64,000 nucleotides of DNA from positions 23,022,001 through 23,086,000 of the forward strand of contig JALMGJ010000012.1 in the NCBI GenBank assembly GCA_023362775.1, given 5' to 3'. The stretch's first letter is position 1. Each line of letters opens with the position of its first letter. Made by a program: the position numbers and the translations under genes. This document shows, one piece after another, positions 55,434-64,000 of the stretch. This stretch comes from Charina bottae (Eukaryota > Chordata > Lepidosauria > Squamata > Charinaidae). Below the pieces are notes generated by a model, which was not told the DNA's origin, did not search any database, and saw only the letters and a list, made by a program, of their open reading frames with translations.

Positions 55434-56462
55434 TTAGGGGATTAACCACCCCCATGAGGAACTATCTCTTCCTCCTTCCCACGCCAGGCGGCAGAACCAG
55501 GTCTTCAGCTCTTTCCTAAAGGTCGGGAGGGAGGAGATCTGTCTTAACTCTGGGGGCAAGGTGTTCCATAGAGTGGGCGCTACCACAGAGAAGGCCCGCC
55601 TCCTAGACCCCATCAGATGGCATTCTCTAATTGATGGGGTTCGTAGCAGGCCCTCTCTGAATGACCGGGTGGGGCGGGTGGATAACATGGGGATCAGACG
55701 GTCCCTCAGGTATTCTGGCCCCATGCCATGTAGGGCTTTAAAGGTGATAACCAACACCTTGAATTGTACCCGGAAGCAAACTGGCACCCAATGCAGCTCA
55801 CGGAGCAACGGTGTTACATGTGCAGATCTCGACGCACCCAAAATTGCCTGCGTGGCCGCATTCTGCACCAGCTGTAGCTTCCGGATAGTCTTCAAGGGTA
55901 GCCCCATGTAAAGCGCATTGCAAGAATCTACATGGGAGATGACGAGAGCATGAGTGACTGTACGGAGGGCGTCGCGATCCAGGAATGGGCGTAACTGGCA
56001 CACTAACCGAAGCTGTGCGAAAGCCCTCCTAGCCACGACTGCCACCTGCTCTTCGAGCAGGAGTCGTGAGTCTAGAAGGACCCCCAAATTACGCACCGGT
56101 TCTGAACGGGGCAGTGCTACCCCATCGAGAACCAAAGATGATAATTTTCCAGAAGACGCTAAGCCATCAATCCACAGCCACTCGGTCTTATCAGGGTTCA
56201 ATTGAAGCCTGTTGTTCCCCATCCAGGCCCTGACAGCCCCCAGGCACTGGGACAGGGTGGACACTGCATCACTTACCTCACCAGGGATGGAGATATACAA
56301 TTGAGTATCATCCGCATACTGATGATACCTCATCCCATGGTGACGGATGATCTCGCCCAGCGGTTTCATGTAGATGTTAAATAGGAGAGGAGAGAGAACC
56401 GACCCCTGCGGCACCCCACATAGGAGCGGTCGCGGGCCGGATCTCTCCTCTCCTATCAGCAC
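55434..56462 (-). pseudogene. CR1 polymerase, C-terminal part, in frame after one stop
   Basis: A 342-codon frame continuing directly after the TAG: CGVPQGSVLSPLLFNIYMKP, HQYADDTQLYISIPGEVSDA (catalytic YADD), GNNRLQLNPDKTEWLWIDGL, the connection region (HVTPLLRELHWVPVCFRVQF) and the terminal LAWEGGRDSSSWGWLIP. Uninterrupted over its length, so this is among the youngest CR1 copies here. Confidence 0.94.
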
Positions 56463-56465
56463 CGA

Positions 56466-57059
56466 CTAGGAGCGGCCCCGGAGGAAGGAGGTGAACCAGC
56501 ATAAAACTACGACGCCCACCCCCAACTCCCTAAGCCGCCCCAAAAGGATACCATGGTCGATGGTATCGAAAGCCGCTGAGAGATCTAAGAGAGCCAGGAT
56601 GGATGCACTACCTCCATCCCGCTCCCGCCAGAGATCATCCATAAGCACGACCAATGCAGTCTCCGTCCCATGTCCCGGCCTAAAACCTGACTGGAAAGGG
56701 TCTAGATAATCCGCTTCATCCAGGGTCCTTTGAAGTTGCAACGCCACCACTTTCTCAACCACCTTTCCCAAAAAGGGAAGGTGGGAGACTGGACGAAAGT
56801 TGTCCAGGATGGTAGGGTCCAGGGATGGCTTCTTGAGGAGGGGGTGCACCAATGCCTCCTTGAAGGCAGTCGGAACCACCCCCTCCAACAAGGATGTATT
56901 AATCATAGCCTGGACCCATCCACCTGTCACCTCCCTGGCCGATTTTACCAGCCAGGAAGGGCAGGGATCTAAATAACATGTAGTGGAATTAACAATTCGA
57001 AGGATCCTGTCCACTTCCTTAGGTCCAACAGGTTGTCCACCATGGGGGACAGGCCACAT
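56466..57059 (-). pseudogene. CR1 polymerase, N-terminal part
   Basis: A 198-codon frame with TSLLEGVVPTAFKEALVHPL, LDNFRPVSHLPFLGKVVEKV and LLDLSAAFDTIDHGILLGRL (catalytic motif A). It ends at a single TAG (56463-56465) after FTSFLRGRS. The sister copy has Gln (CAG) at this position, so this is a simple CAG-to-TAG change. The downstream frame is the same. Confidence 0.93.
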
Positions 57060-57214
57060 TGGATAGATAGGGTTTCTCCAAACTCAAAACTGCCCCGTGG
57101 TTGTATTCGGAGAGCAGGTGCACCTTGCCCTGAGCTAATGCATGATGTAATGCTGCATGGCAGCTGACCTGTTTCTCAGTTCTTCAGAGCCTTGCTTTTG
57201 CTTTCTAATTGCAG

Positions 57215-57343
57215 GCCCGCAAACTTGAGCAAGAGCAGAAATTAAAGCGCAGCACTGACAGTCTCAGCCAGCTCAATGTGCAGCTGCATGAGAAATATGG
57301 CCAGATTGAAGAACTGGAAAAACGAGTACAGAGGATGGAAGAG
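57215..57343 (+). CDS. coiled-coil gene, exon E
   Basis: A 129-bp exon between TTTCTAATTGCAG|GCC and GAAGAG|GTAAGG (strong donor), 43 codons, phase 0. Translation ARKLEQEQKLKRSTDSLSQL, NVQLHEKYGQIEELEKRVQR, MEE. A textbook coiled coil with regular hydrophobic a/d positions (L..L, I..L). Joins exon D after ...INIMK and exon F with EE|EKKTLKEKK. Confidence 0.9.
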
Positions 57344-57457
57344 GTAAGGTTGGAGGTTGGTTGCGTCAGCCATGGATGCGCCCCTTCTGCAATGTGTCAG
57401 TGACTACCAAAGCTTCCTAAGAATTTTAGTGGTCTTTTTTTTAATGAAAAAAATACT

Positions 57458-58438
57458 ATGGTTGTTGTGGGTTTTCTGGGCTGTGTGGCCGTGTTCTGGC
57501 AGTTTTGGTTCCTAACGTTTCACCAGTCGCTGTGGCTGGCATCTTCAGAGGACAGGAGCACAGCTAGAAGATTCTCTCTGTGCCCAAGTGGAGGGTGTGT
57601 CTTCCTGCTGGTGTTTATATCTGCTGAGAGGGTGTGTGTCTTCTGTGGGTCGTTTACAAGAGATTAGGAGAGGGTTTATTGTGGTGATTAGGGGGTGTGG
57701 TGCTGTCGTGTGTGGGATTAGCACATCTATTGTGTGAGTTTTTTGCATATTTCTGTGGTTGAGTAGAGTTCATTGACCTTTTGCAAGCTGTGTTTTTCAG
57801 GACTGGCAGCCAGGTTTTGCTGATCTTTAAGCTTTCTTCTTTTTTATTGAAACTGTGTTGGTGTTTATGTATTTCAATGGCTTCCCTGTATAGTCTAACA
57901 TAGTGGCTGTTGGTGTTGTCCAGTATTTCTGTGTTTTCAAATAAGATTTGTTGACCAGTTTGTTTGAGAACATGTTCAGCTATTGCAGATTTTTCAGGTT
58001 GCTATAGTCTGCAGTGTCTTTCATGTTCTTTTATCCTGGTGTGGATGCTGCGTTTTGTGGTCCTAATATATACTTGTCCACAACTGCAGGGTATGCGGTA
58101 AACTCCTGCAGCGGTGAGGGGGTCCCTTTTGTCTTTTGCTGATTTTAACATTTGTTGTATTTTTCTGGTGGGTTTGAAGACTGGAGGTTGTGTTTTTTCA
58201 TTAGTTTTTCCATGCGGTCCGTGACTCCTTTAATGTAGGGCAGAAATATTTTGCTTGTGGGGGGCTGTTTTTCTTCAGTTGATTGCTGTTTTTTCGGTTT
58301 GATAGCTCTCCTGATTTCATTCTTGGAGTAGCCATTCGCCTGTAGGGACCAATCCAAAACTGCCAGAACACGGCCACACATCCCGGAAAACCCACAACAA
58401 CCATCAGATTCCGGCCGTGAAAGCCTTCGACTATACAG
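57458..58438 (-). mobile_element. Penelope-like element, 5'-truncated, with inverted ends
   Basis: Minus-strand element of 981 bp. The two ends carry a roughly 48-bp inverted repeat (57461-57508 GTTGTTGTGGGTTTTCTGGG... against 58355-58402 ...GAAAACCCACAACAACC), typical of Penelope-like copies. AAAAAAATACT flanks both sides (57447-57457, 58440-58450). It encodes a GIY-YIG endonuclease remnant. Confidence 0.87.
57790..58330 (-). pseudogene. Penelope-like GIY-YIG endonuclease remnant
   Basis: Reverse-strand coding remnant: GYSKNEIRRAIKP, SKIFLPYIKGVTDRMEKLM, then after a frameshift AAGVYRIPCSCGQVYI (GIY...YIG signature as GVY...VYI), TKRSIHTRIKEHERHC (catalytic Arg region), a stop, and YVRLYREAIEIHKHQHSF with the expected catalytic Glu. 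This is the C-terminal domain of Penelope-like reverse transcriptases. The RT domain is absent. Confidence 0.85.
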
Positions 58439-58450
58439 AAAAAAAATACT

Positions 58451-58977
58451 GTTTTCTTTTTCCAAGCATGGATCAGTAAGAATTAAAGTTTTCATGGTGA
58501 TGGTGCTTTAATGCTATGTATCTTTCCCCTCCTCATATAAGCTTAAAACGAGTAAGTTACATAAAGAGTAAAAATCTGGAGAAGGATTAGGAGTAACAAG
58601 AACATGGTGCCAAATTTGGGTATAAAGTGTGGACCCCAGCCATAGACTTTATTAGTGAGGTATGGTGCTTGCCCAGCCAAGGTTAAATTTACTTCAAGAG
58701 CATAGGATAGTTTTGCCACATTGCTGACCATTGGGTTGGACCAGCCGTCCAAACCTCATAATCCTTCAAACTATACACTGGCCATTTTCTGAAGTTTCCC
58801 AGATGCTTCATTCCCAGTCTTGCTGTCCCACCCCAGAAGAAGATGTCTGAACCAGGACATTCAATGAATAATCATTTCTGGCAAGTGAATTAGACATGGG
58901 TTAATGCATCTCAGGTCATGGAAGCCTACATTAGACCTTTCCCACTGGAGAACATTCCCATAGTCTATACTCACTTC
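58451..58977. other. no gene seen (intron)
   Basis: Unassigned intronic DNA. Confidence 0.45.
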
Positions 58978-59085
58978 ATTCATTGGCGATCACTCGTAGC
59001 CGAGTAAGATTGTCTTCCAAAGGTAAAATTTTAACGGTGGATCCGTAAGTGGCTATAAAGGCCAATTCAAACCTCACAATTGGGA
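58978..59085 (-). mobile_element. non-LTR retrotransposon 3' end fragment
   Basis: Reverse complement matches 8245-8360. Retains the IGLYSHLRIH codons and the 3' UTR ending at GATCGCCAATGAATGAAG, showing a (TGAA)n-type tail. Confidence 0.72.
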
Positions 59086-60420
59086 AAGTTTATTGTGAGC
59101 AGAATTAATTATAGCAGTTAGGCACAATCTAACGTGTTGAGTCTACATCCTCAATAGGATAGTCAAGATGAAGTTATAGTTTATCACTCCCAAAAAGTTC
59201 AGAACATGGCTTAAAATAGTAATAATACCCCACAGATAGGGTGCACTTAATAGTTTTGTGGGGGTATTACACATTTAGGCATACTTGGGATTTCTACTCT
59301 TTGATGGTAATAAGGATTTTGGTTATTTTTTTTTAACCATTCCTATGACTGTGGCTTATACTATGACTATGTTCCCACCACACAAATCCTGAATGAACTC
59401 ATTTTCTGGATTCATACAAACCATTGAATCGTAAACTAACCGAACTGTCTGGGTTCATGTGACCCACTAAGCCACCAAAAATCATAACCAAAATTAACAC
59501 CAATGAAGCTTAGCACATGGGCAAATATCTGCTGTTTTATAATAGCTAAACCCTGGCTCTGAAACTTTTCTTTCCATGAGATTCTAGAGATATACTGTTT
59601 GTTGTCTTTTATTAGTAAGTGACTTTGCAGCACTTTTTTTCCCTCCCAAAAAAGCAGTAAGGCTGTGGTACATTGTGTGTGTGCGTGTTACTGTTGGTTG
59701 TCCTGTACAGGTCAAATATTCTGATGCTAGGATTTATTTTTGTATGAATCTGATGATTAATCTCGCACCTTCCAACTGTTGAAGCCTTTTTTCTTTTCAA
59801 GCTGGAAATGGAAAATGTCAAATATTTACAAGTTCTTTACTAATAAGTAGATTTTTGAATGACACTCTGTATTTCTACACGAGTACATTAAAATCTGTAA
59901 TGTGTGGGATCTGGATGCAAGAAACCATTTTTTAATGTAGGTGTTAACAGGAAACTTTTGAGGTGAGGTGTTATTTCACTGGGAAACAAGAAAGCCAATT
60001 TGTGACAGCTTTGGAGCCATCTGAACTCCTACAGTTTTCATTCTTTATCATTATTGAAGCACTCCAGCCAGACCTTTTGTAAAACTTTTCCATCTTTCTC
60101 AGTGGATTCACTGATAAGCTGTGACTCTTGTGAAGCAAACAGAGTTATTGCAATAAATGTATTACCTAAAATCCAAGGTCACCATATGTTTCTGTAATTA
60201 AGTTGGAAGCCAAAGAAATCACATTCCATTAATAGAATCTCAGCGAAGGACTCAGACTGAGAGGCTTTGGAAATGTGAAACAATAACATACATGATGCTC
60301 ACCTCTAGGCCTGAAACAGCTAAACTCATCAAAATTATAGTTTTAGCATTCTCAGTCAGGACAAGCTTCTGGTTAGGTGGGCATCCTGTAATAGGTTTGG
60401 AACAGTCCTCTCTGGCAAGT
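59086..60420. other. no gene seen (intron)
   Basis: Unassigned intronic DNA. A diffuse repeat-like patch lies near 59340-59470. Confidence 0.45.
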
Positions 60421-60428
60421 TACTAAAA

Positions 60429-60811
60429 CAGAGCTTTCCAAACTGTGTGTCGGGACACGTTATGTGTCGGCTGCAGTGTCTGGGTGTGTCGCCGCGGCGG
60501 CTGCTTCCTCCGAGCCCTGCCAGGATTCCACGCAGGTCCTAGTGCCTGCCTTGTGCCTTGCTGCCTCCAAACCTGCCCTGCCAGGATTCCGCGCAGGTCC
60601 TAGTGCCTGCCTTGTGCCTTGCTGCCTCCAAACCTGCCCTGCCAGGATTCCATGCAGGTCCTAGTGCCTGCCTTGTGCCTTGCTGCCTGCAAACCTGCTG
60701 TGATTCCGCGCAGGTCCTAGTGCCTGCCTTGTGCCCTGCTGTAAGAGTGTGTCGCGAAATGATGCATGTCTAAAAAGTGTGTCACCAACATGAAAAGTTT
60801 GGAAAGCTCTG
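60429..60811. mobile_element. hAT-type MITE, subfamily A (4 tandem units)
   Basis: Ends CAGAGCTTTCCAAACTGTG and AAAGTTTGGAAAGCTCTG, exact 8-bp duplication TACTAAAA (60421-60428, 60812-60819). Four units of about 60 bp (GCAGGTCCTAGTGCCTGCC near 60531, 60591, 60651, 60708). Confidence 0.94.
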
Positions 60812-60819
60812 TACTAAAA

Positions 60820-62453
60820 CATTAATTTGTTTCTAGAGATTCCTTTTTTAAGGTGGTCTGAAATCTGAAATCACATTTCACCCAACACTTTAACCTTAAA
60901 CCTAGGTTAACAAACATAGTTGCTCTGTTTGCAGGATATGCTGAGCCCAGATAAACCATATGGTGGCTTAATGTGATGACCTGGTTCACCTAACCTGCTA
61001 AGATGTTGGCATTGCCCCAGTGCCATGCTCAACTACAGGCTATCTCAAGATGTCCATCTCAAGATGTCCAATCCTAATTTGACATGTTATATAAATCCTG
61101 CCACTCAGAGAATCTGAGAGAAATGAGGGCATCGCATATTAAGAAAGTTTCAGGCAAACTGAAAAAGGTTCAGAGAAGAGAAAGAAGGAAGGATGAGAAA
61201 ACTGGCAAATAGGTTGCACCGGAGAGACTGAGGAAATGGATATGTTTACCTTTGAAAAGAGAAGAGTAAGGAGAGAGAATACTTTTCAACTGTGCTCATA
61301 CAACACACTTAACTCGGTTACTGAATGAACCCATTTTTAGAATGATCTTAAGCTACAGAAGGCAACTTGAATGTTAAGAAAAATCTTGCTTAAAATGAAA
61401 GTAGTTCAACAGTAGAACCAAATATTAAGGGCAAGTGGTGAACTGCCTTACATTAAAAACATTCAAGTAGATTCTGGCCAATCATCTGTTTTAATATGGA
61501 TTCCTGTCCTAAGCAGATGTTTGGCCTTGATGACTTCATCTCTCCTCTTCAAAGTCTGAGGCCCTGCATATCCTCAATTTGCCAGATGTTGTGAGCGTCC
61601 CTGAAGGTGAATTATGAGGAATGCTTTACTTCCTTCTGTATGTTCTAGAAGGTGCTTCTTATCATATTACCTATCCAAAACCCTTTTAACAGACTCATTT
61701 GCCCAATGCATTACCAAGCTCTCAAATTACCAATCTCAGAGATGGCAAAGATACCTAAACTTTCATACTTTAAAAGGGCAAACAGAAATCAGAGTCCTTC
61801 GGAAGCTATGTTATGCTTGTCATGAAAAAAAGTCTCTGTCTTGTTTTGCTTTTCAGATAACCATCCCCTAGAGTAGCTCACATATGCACATACAACCTAA
61901 GATGAGCTCTGTCCTCAGACTTACAAACTAAAAAGTCAGAAAATTGGAGTAGAGTGAGGGGAAAAAAAGACAGAGGAGAAGTCAGTTCTTTTTAGCCAGA
62001 ATAACTGGGCAAGTCATAAGCCAGCATTGATAGCCAGTTTGAAGAAAATCTTTTACTTGTGACTATTGTAATGGCTTAAGAAGCATCTTTACATGCAACT
62101 GGAGCCAATTTATGACAACTCTAGAACAGTTTGCTCTTTCAAACCTACTTTCTTCATTTTTATGTCCTGATTATCCATACACAATCTAATAGATCCTTGT
62201 GCAAAACCTTTTAGAAGTCCCTAGGTTAACATGGTTGTTATTGTGTATAACATTCAGTTGTAGATCTTGCAGTATTGAGTGCATCCTGGTGAACAGCCAA
62301 ACCAGCCTTCCCCAAGATGACACCCTTCAGCTGTGTTGATTACAATTCCTATCAGTTCAAGCCACAGGTTGAGAAAGGTGGTGCTAGTGGCAGAGGTATT
62401 TGGTCTTTGATTCTTGGCCTGATCCAGGAACTGGAACTGCAAGTTGTTAAAGT
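60820..62453. other. no gene seen (intron)
   Basis: Unassigned intronic DNA, with a diffuse repeat patch near 60890-60990 and a possible degraded MITE at 62295-62385 (AGCCTTCCCCAAGATGACAC). Confidence 0.4.
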
Positions 62454-62632
62454 ACCAGTAGAAGAGAATATATGTAGCTATGTAGCTCAGGGTTGAACTG
62501 TGGAGTCCTTGGTGTTCTCTGAGCTTGGTTGTTTTCCTGCAGATGTTCCATTACCCAACTAGGTAAGATGTTACGAAACATCTGCAGGAAAACAACCAAG
62601 CTCAGAGAACACCAAGGACTCCACAGTTGTTA
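62454..62632. mobile_element. Penelope-like terminal inverted segment with a perfect hairpin
   Basis: The left part matches 3231-3320 (AATATATGTAGC...CTCAGGGTTGAA). 62497-62547 and 62577-62627 are exact 51-bp reverse complements around a 29-bp spacer. Read as the inverted terminal repeats of a Penelope-like element brought face to face with no interior. Confidence 0.7.
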
Positions 62633-62645
62633 AAAGTGTTTAGAG

Positions 62646-63551
62646 CAGAGCTTTCCAAACTGTGTGTCACGACATGTTAGTGTGTCGGCTGCAGTGTATA
62701 GGTGTGTTGCGTGAACGTAACGGAAAACCTCTGAGTCTTATGTGAAATCGTTAGGGTGCAGGTTGAGTTGGAGGAGGAGGATGAAGGGACTCAGAGCCTC
62801 AAGCCAGAACTGCACCTCACTGCTGCTGCCTCTGAGCCCTGCCAGGATTCCGTGCAGGTCCTAGTGCCTGCCTTGTGCCTGGCTGTCTCCAAACCTGCCC
62901 TGCGAGGATTCTGCGCAGGTCCTAGTGCCTGCCTTGTGCCTTGCTGCCTCCAAACCTGCCCTGCCAGGATTCCGCGCAGGTCCTAGTGCCTGCCTTGTGC
63001 CTTGCTGCCTCCAAACCTGCCCTGCCAGGATTCTGCGCAGGTCCTAGCGCCTGCCTTGTGCCCTGCTGCCTCCAAACCTGCTGTGATTCCACGCAGGTCC
63101 TAGTGCCTGCCTTGTGCCCTGCTACAAAAGGGAAACTCTGTCCAAGCCTTGCCCTGCTACAAAGGGGTACTAAGTCAAGCCTTGCCCTGACGTCAAGAGG
63201 GAACTCTGGCATTCCATAGTGCCACTGCCAGGTGGCCTGTTACCAAGTTTTACCTTACCTTATTGTTAATTCTTGCACATATTTACATATTGTTACTCAT
63301 AAATGACATGAATCTTGGAAATGTATGTTATTATCTTACAAATCATATATTTTTAAAAATATGAATGAAAGGTTTTCATGAGATACGTTGTGTCCCCATA
63401 CATTTCACTATTACAATTTATGTGTGTGTCCGTATCTCTTATAAGGGGGTTAGTTTAACCTCCGGTTTGCTAGTAAAACTGAATTACTGTGTCGCGAAAT
63501 GATGCATGTCTAAAAAGTGTGTCACCAACATGAAAAGTTTGGAAAGCTCTG
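62646..63551. mobile_element. hAT-type MITE, subfamily A, long copy (5 tandem units)
   Basis: Ends CAGAGCTTTCCAAACTGTG and AAAGTTTGGAAAGCTCTG. Flanking octamers GTTTAGAG and GTTTAGTG differ at one position. At 906 bp this is the largest copy. It has five roughly 60-bp units at 62835-63120 plus extra unique sequence (62700-62830 and 63125-63485). The extra sequence has no transposase frame. Confidence 0.9.
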
Positions 63552-63559
63552 GTTTAGTG

Positions 63560-63714
63560 AGAAGCAGGTTGCTGTTCTCTCTTGCTGATTTAAGATAAAG
63601 AGCACATGAATCAAAGAAGTTGTGCTGTTTTTCTTTACTTAGAACCTTGTATTATTATTATTATGAAACAAAAATTTACATCAGGAACAATCCTTGTTAC
63701 TTCGCTATTCTTAG
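63560..63714. other. end of intron before exon F
   Basis: Short (ATT)n at 63652-63663. No other feature. Confidence 0.45.
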
Positions 63715-63797
63715 GAAAAGAAAACACTGAAAGAAAAGAAACAGATTTTAAAAAAGAAGTTGCATCAGATGATGTCAAATGCTGAAAATACTAAAAG
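63715..63797 (+). CDS. coiled-coil gene, exon F
   Basis: An 83-bp exon between GCTATTCTTAG|GAA and ACTAAAAG|GTTAGT, 27 codons plus two bases, so the phase changes to 2 here. Translation EKKTLKEKKQILKKKLHQMM, then SNAENTK and a split codon. Continues the coil of exon E. The gene proceeds beyond the window's right edge. Confidence 0.85.
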
Positions 63798-64000
63798 GTT
63801 AGTGAACTGCACACAAGTTTTTTTTTGGAAAAAAACAACTAAATCAGTAGGAGGTTTATAAGCAGTTATCAGGTTTTTAAAAGCAAAGGAGAATCTTTGC
63901 CTTGGTAAAAGATGGACCACCTTGTACTTTGTACCTTATACAAGAGCTGCAATTTTACCTCTAAACTGATTTAGAAAAATTTAGTCTGTAACAATGGTGG
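63798..64000. other. start of next intron
   Basis: Unassigned intronic DNA to the end of the window. Confidence 0.5.

Larger units (their letters stand above)
55255..57062 (-). mobile_element. CR1-clade LINE, near-continuous reading frame
   Basis: Minus-strand insertion in the intron between exons D and E, 5' end only about 150 bp before exon E. Contains polymerase palm to C-terminus, then a 3' UTR with GAACTCTGGGCGGTTCAC (plus-strand sense) and a reversed (AAAT)n tail at 55250-55280. The endonuclease is absent (5' truncation). Confidence 0.94.

Noticed and set aside
60464..63219. Repetitive CLVPCCLQTCPARIP-type frames
   Set aside because: They are translations of the MITE subfamily A minisatellite, whose unit length near 60 bp keeps the frame open.

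Overview
This is vertebrate genomic DNA, almost certainly from a squamate reptile (snake or lizard). The evidence is its repeats: tRNA-derived SINEs of the Sauria/ACA kind with BovB-like tails, many CR1 LINE pieces, a BovB LINE 3' end, L1, Penelope-like, Tc1 and hAT elements, and long simple repeats. There is no bacterial or viral gene organisation. Most of the window is introns or intergenic DNA full of transposons, and most long open frames in it are repeat remnants.

One host gene is supported, on the + strand. Six spliced exons (43030-43188, 44656-44742, 51813-51950, 52650-52775, 57215-57343, 63715-63797) have AG/GT boundaries. The first five end in phase 0, and together the six give about 240 residues of one continuous frame rich in Glu, Lys and Leu, increasingly coiled-coil from the third exon. 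The gene continues past the right edge. I could not name it. A CpG island at about 29.7-30.46 kb, with a possible first-exon donor at 30033/30034, is the best promoter candidate, but its link to the exons is inferred.

Layout: 0-12 kb is intergenic-looking DNA with SINEs, MITEs, microsatellites and CR1 scraps. At 12.2-15.4 kb a CR1 is interrupted by an L1-type element with ORF1 but no ORF2, flanked by an 18-bp duplication. 15-28 kb holds SINEs, MITEs, two larger CR1 reverse transcriptase remnants and AT-rich satellite. At 28.6-29.7 kb lies a perfect 96-bp inverted repeat beside the CpG island. 30-43 kb is a large repeat-rich interval that would be intron 1 if the island is the promoter. 43-64 kb contains the exons, with introns holding a Tc1 element, a nested L1/BovB/CR1/hAT cluster, a CR1 copy with one stop codon, a Penelope-like element with a GIY-YIG domain, and more hAT MITEs.

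The most distinctive feature is a hAT-type MITE family present nine times, each copy flanked by a matching or nearly matching 8-bp duplication. It falls into two internal-sequence subfamilies, one of which carries a variable-number tandem repeat. I found no undescribed multi-gene system. The noteworthy content is mobile-element biology and local inverted duplications.
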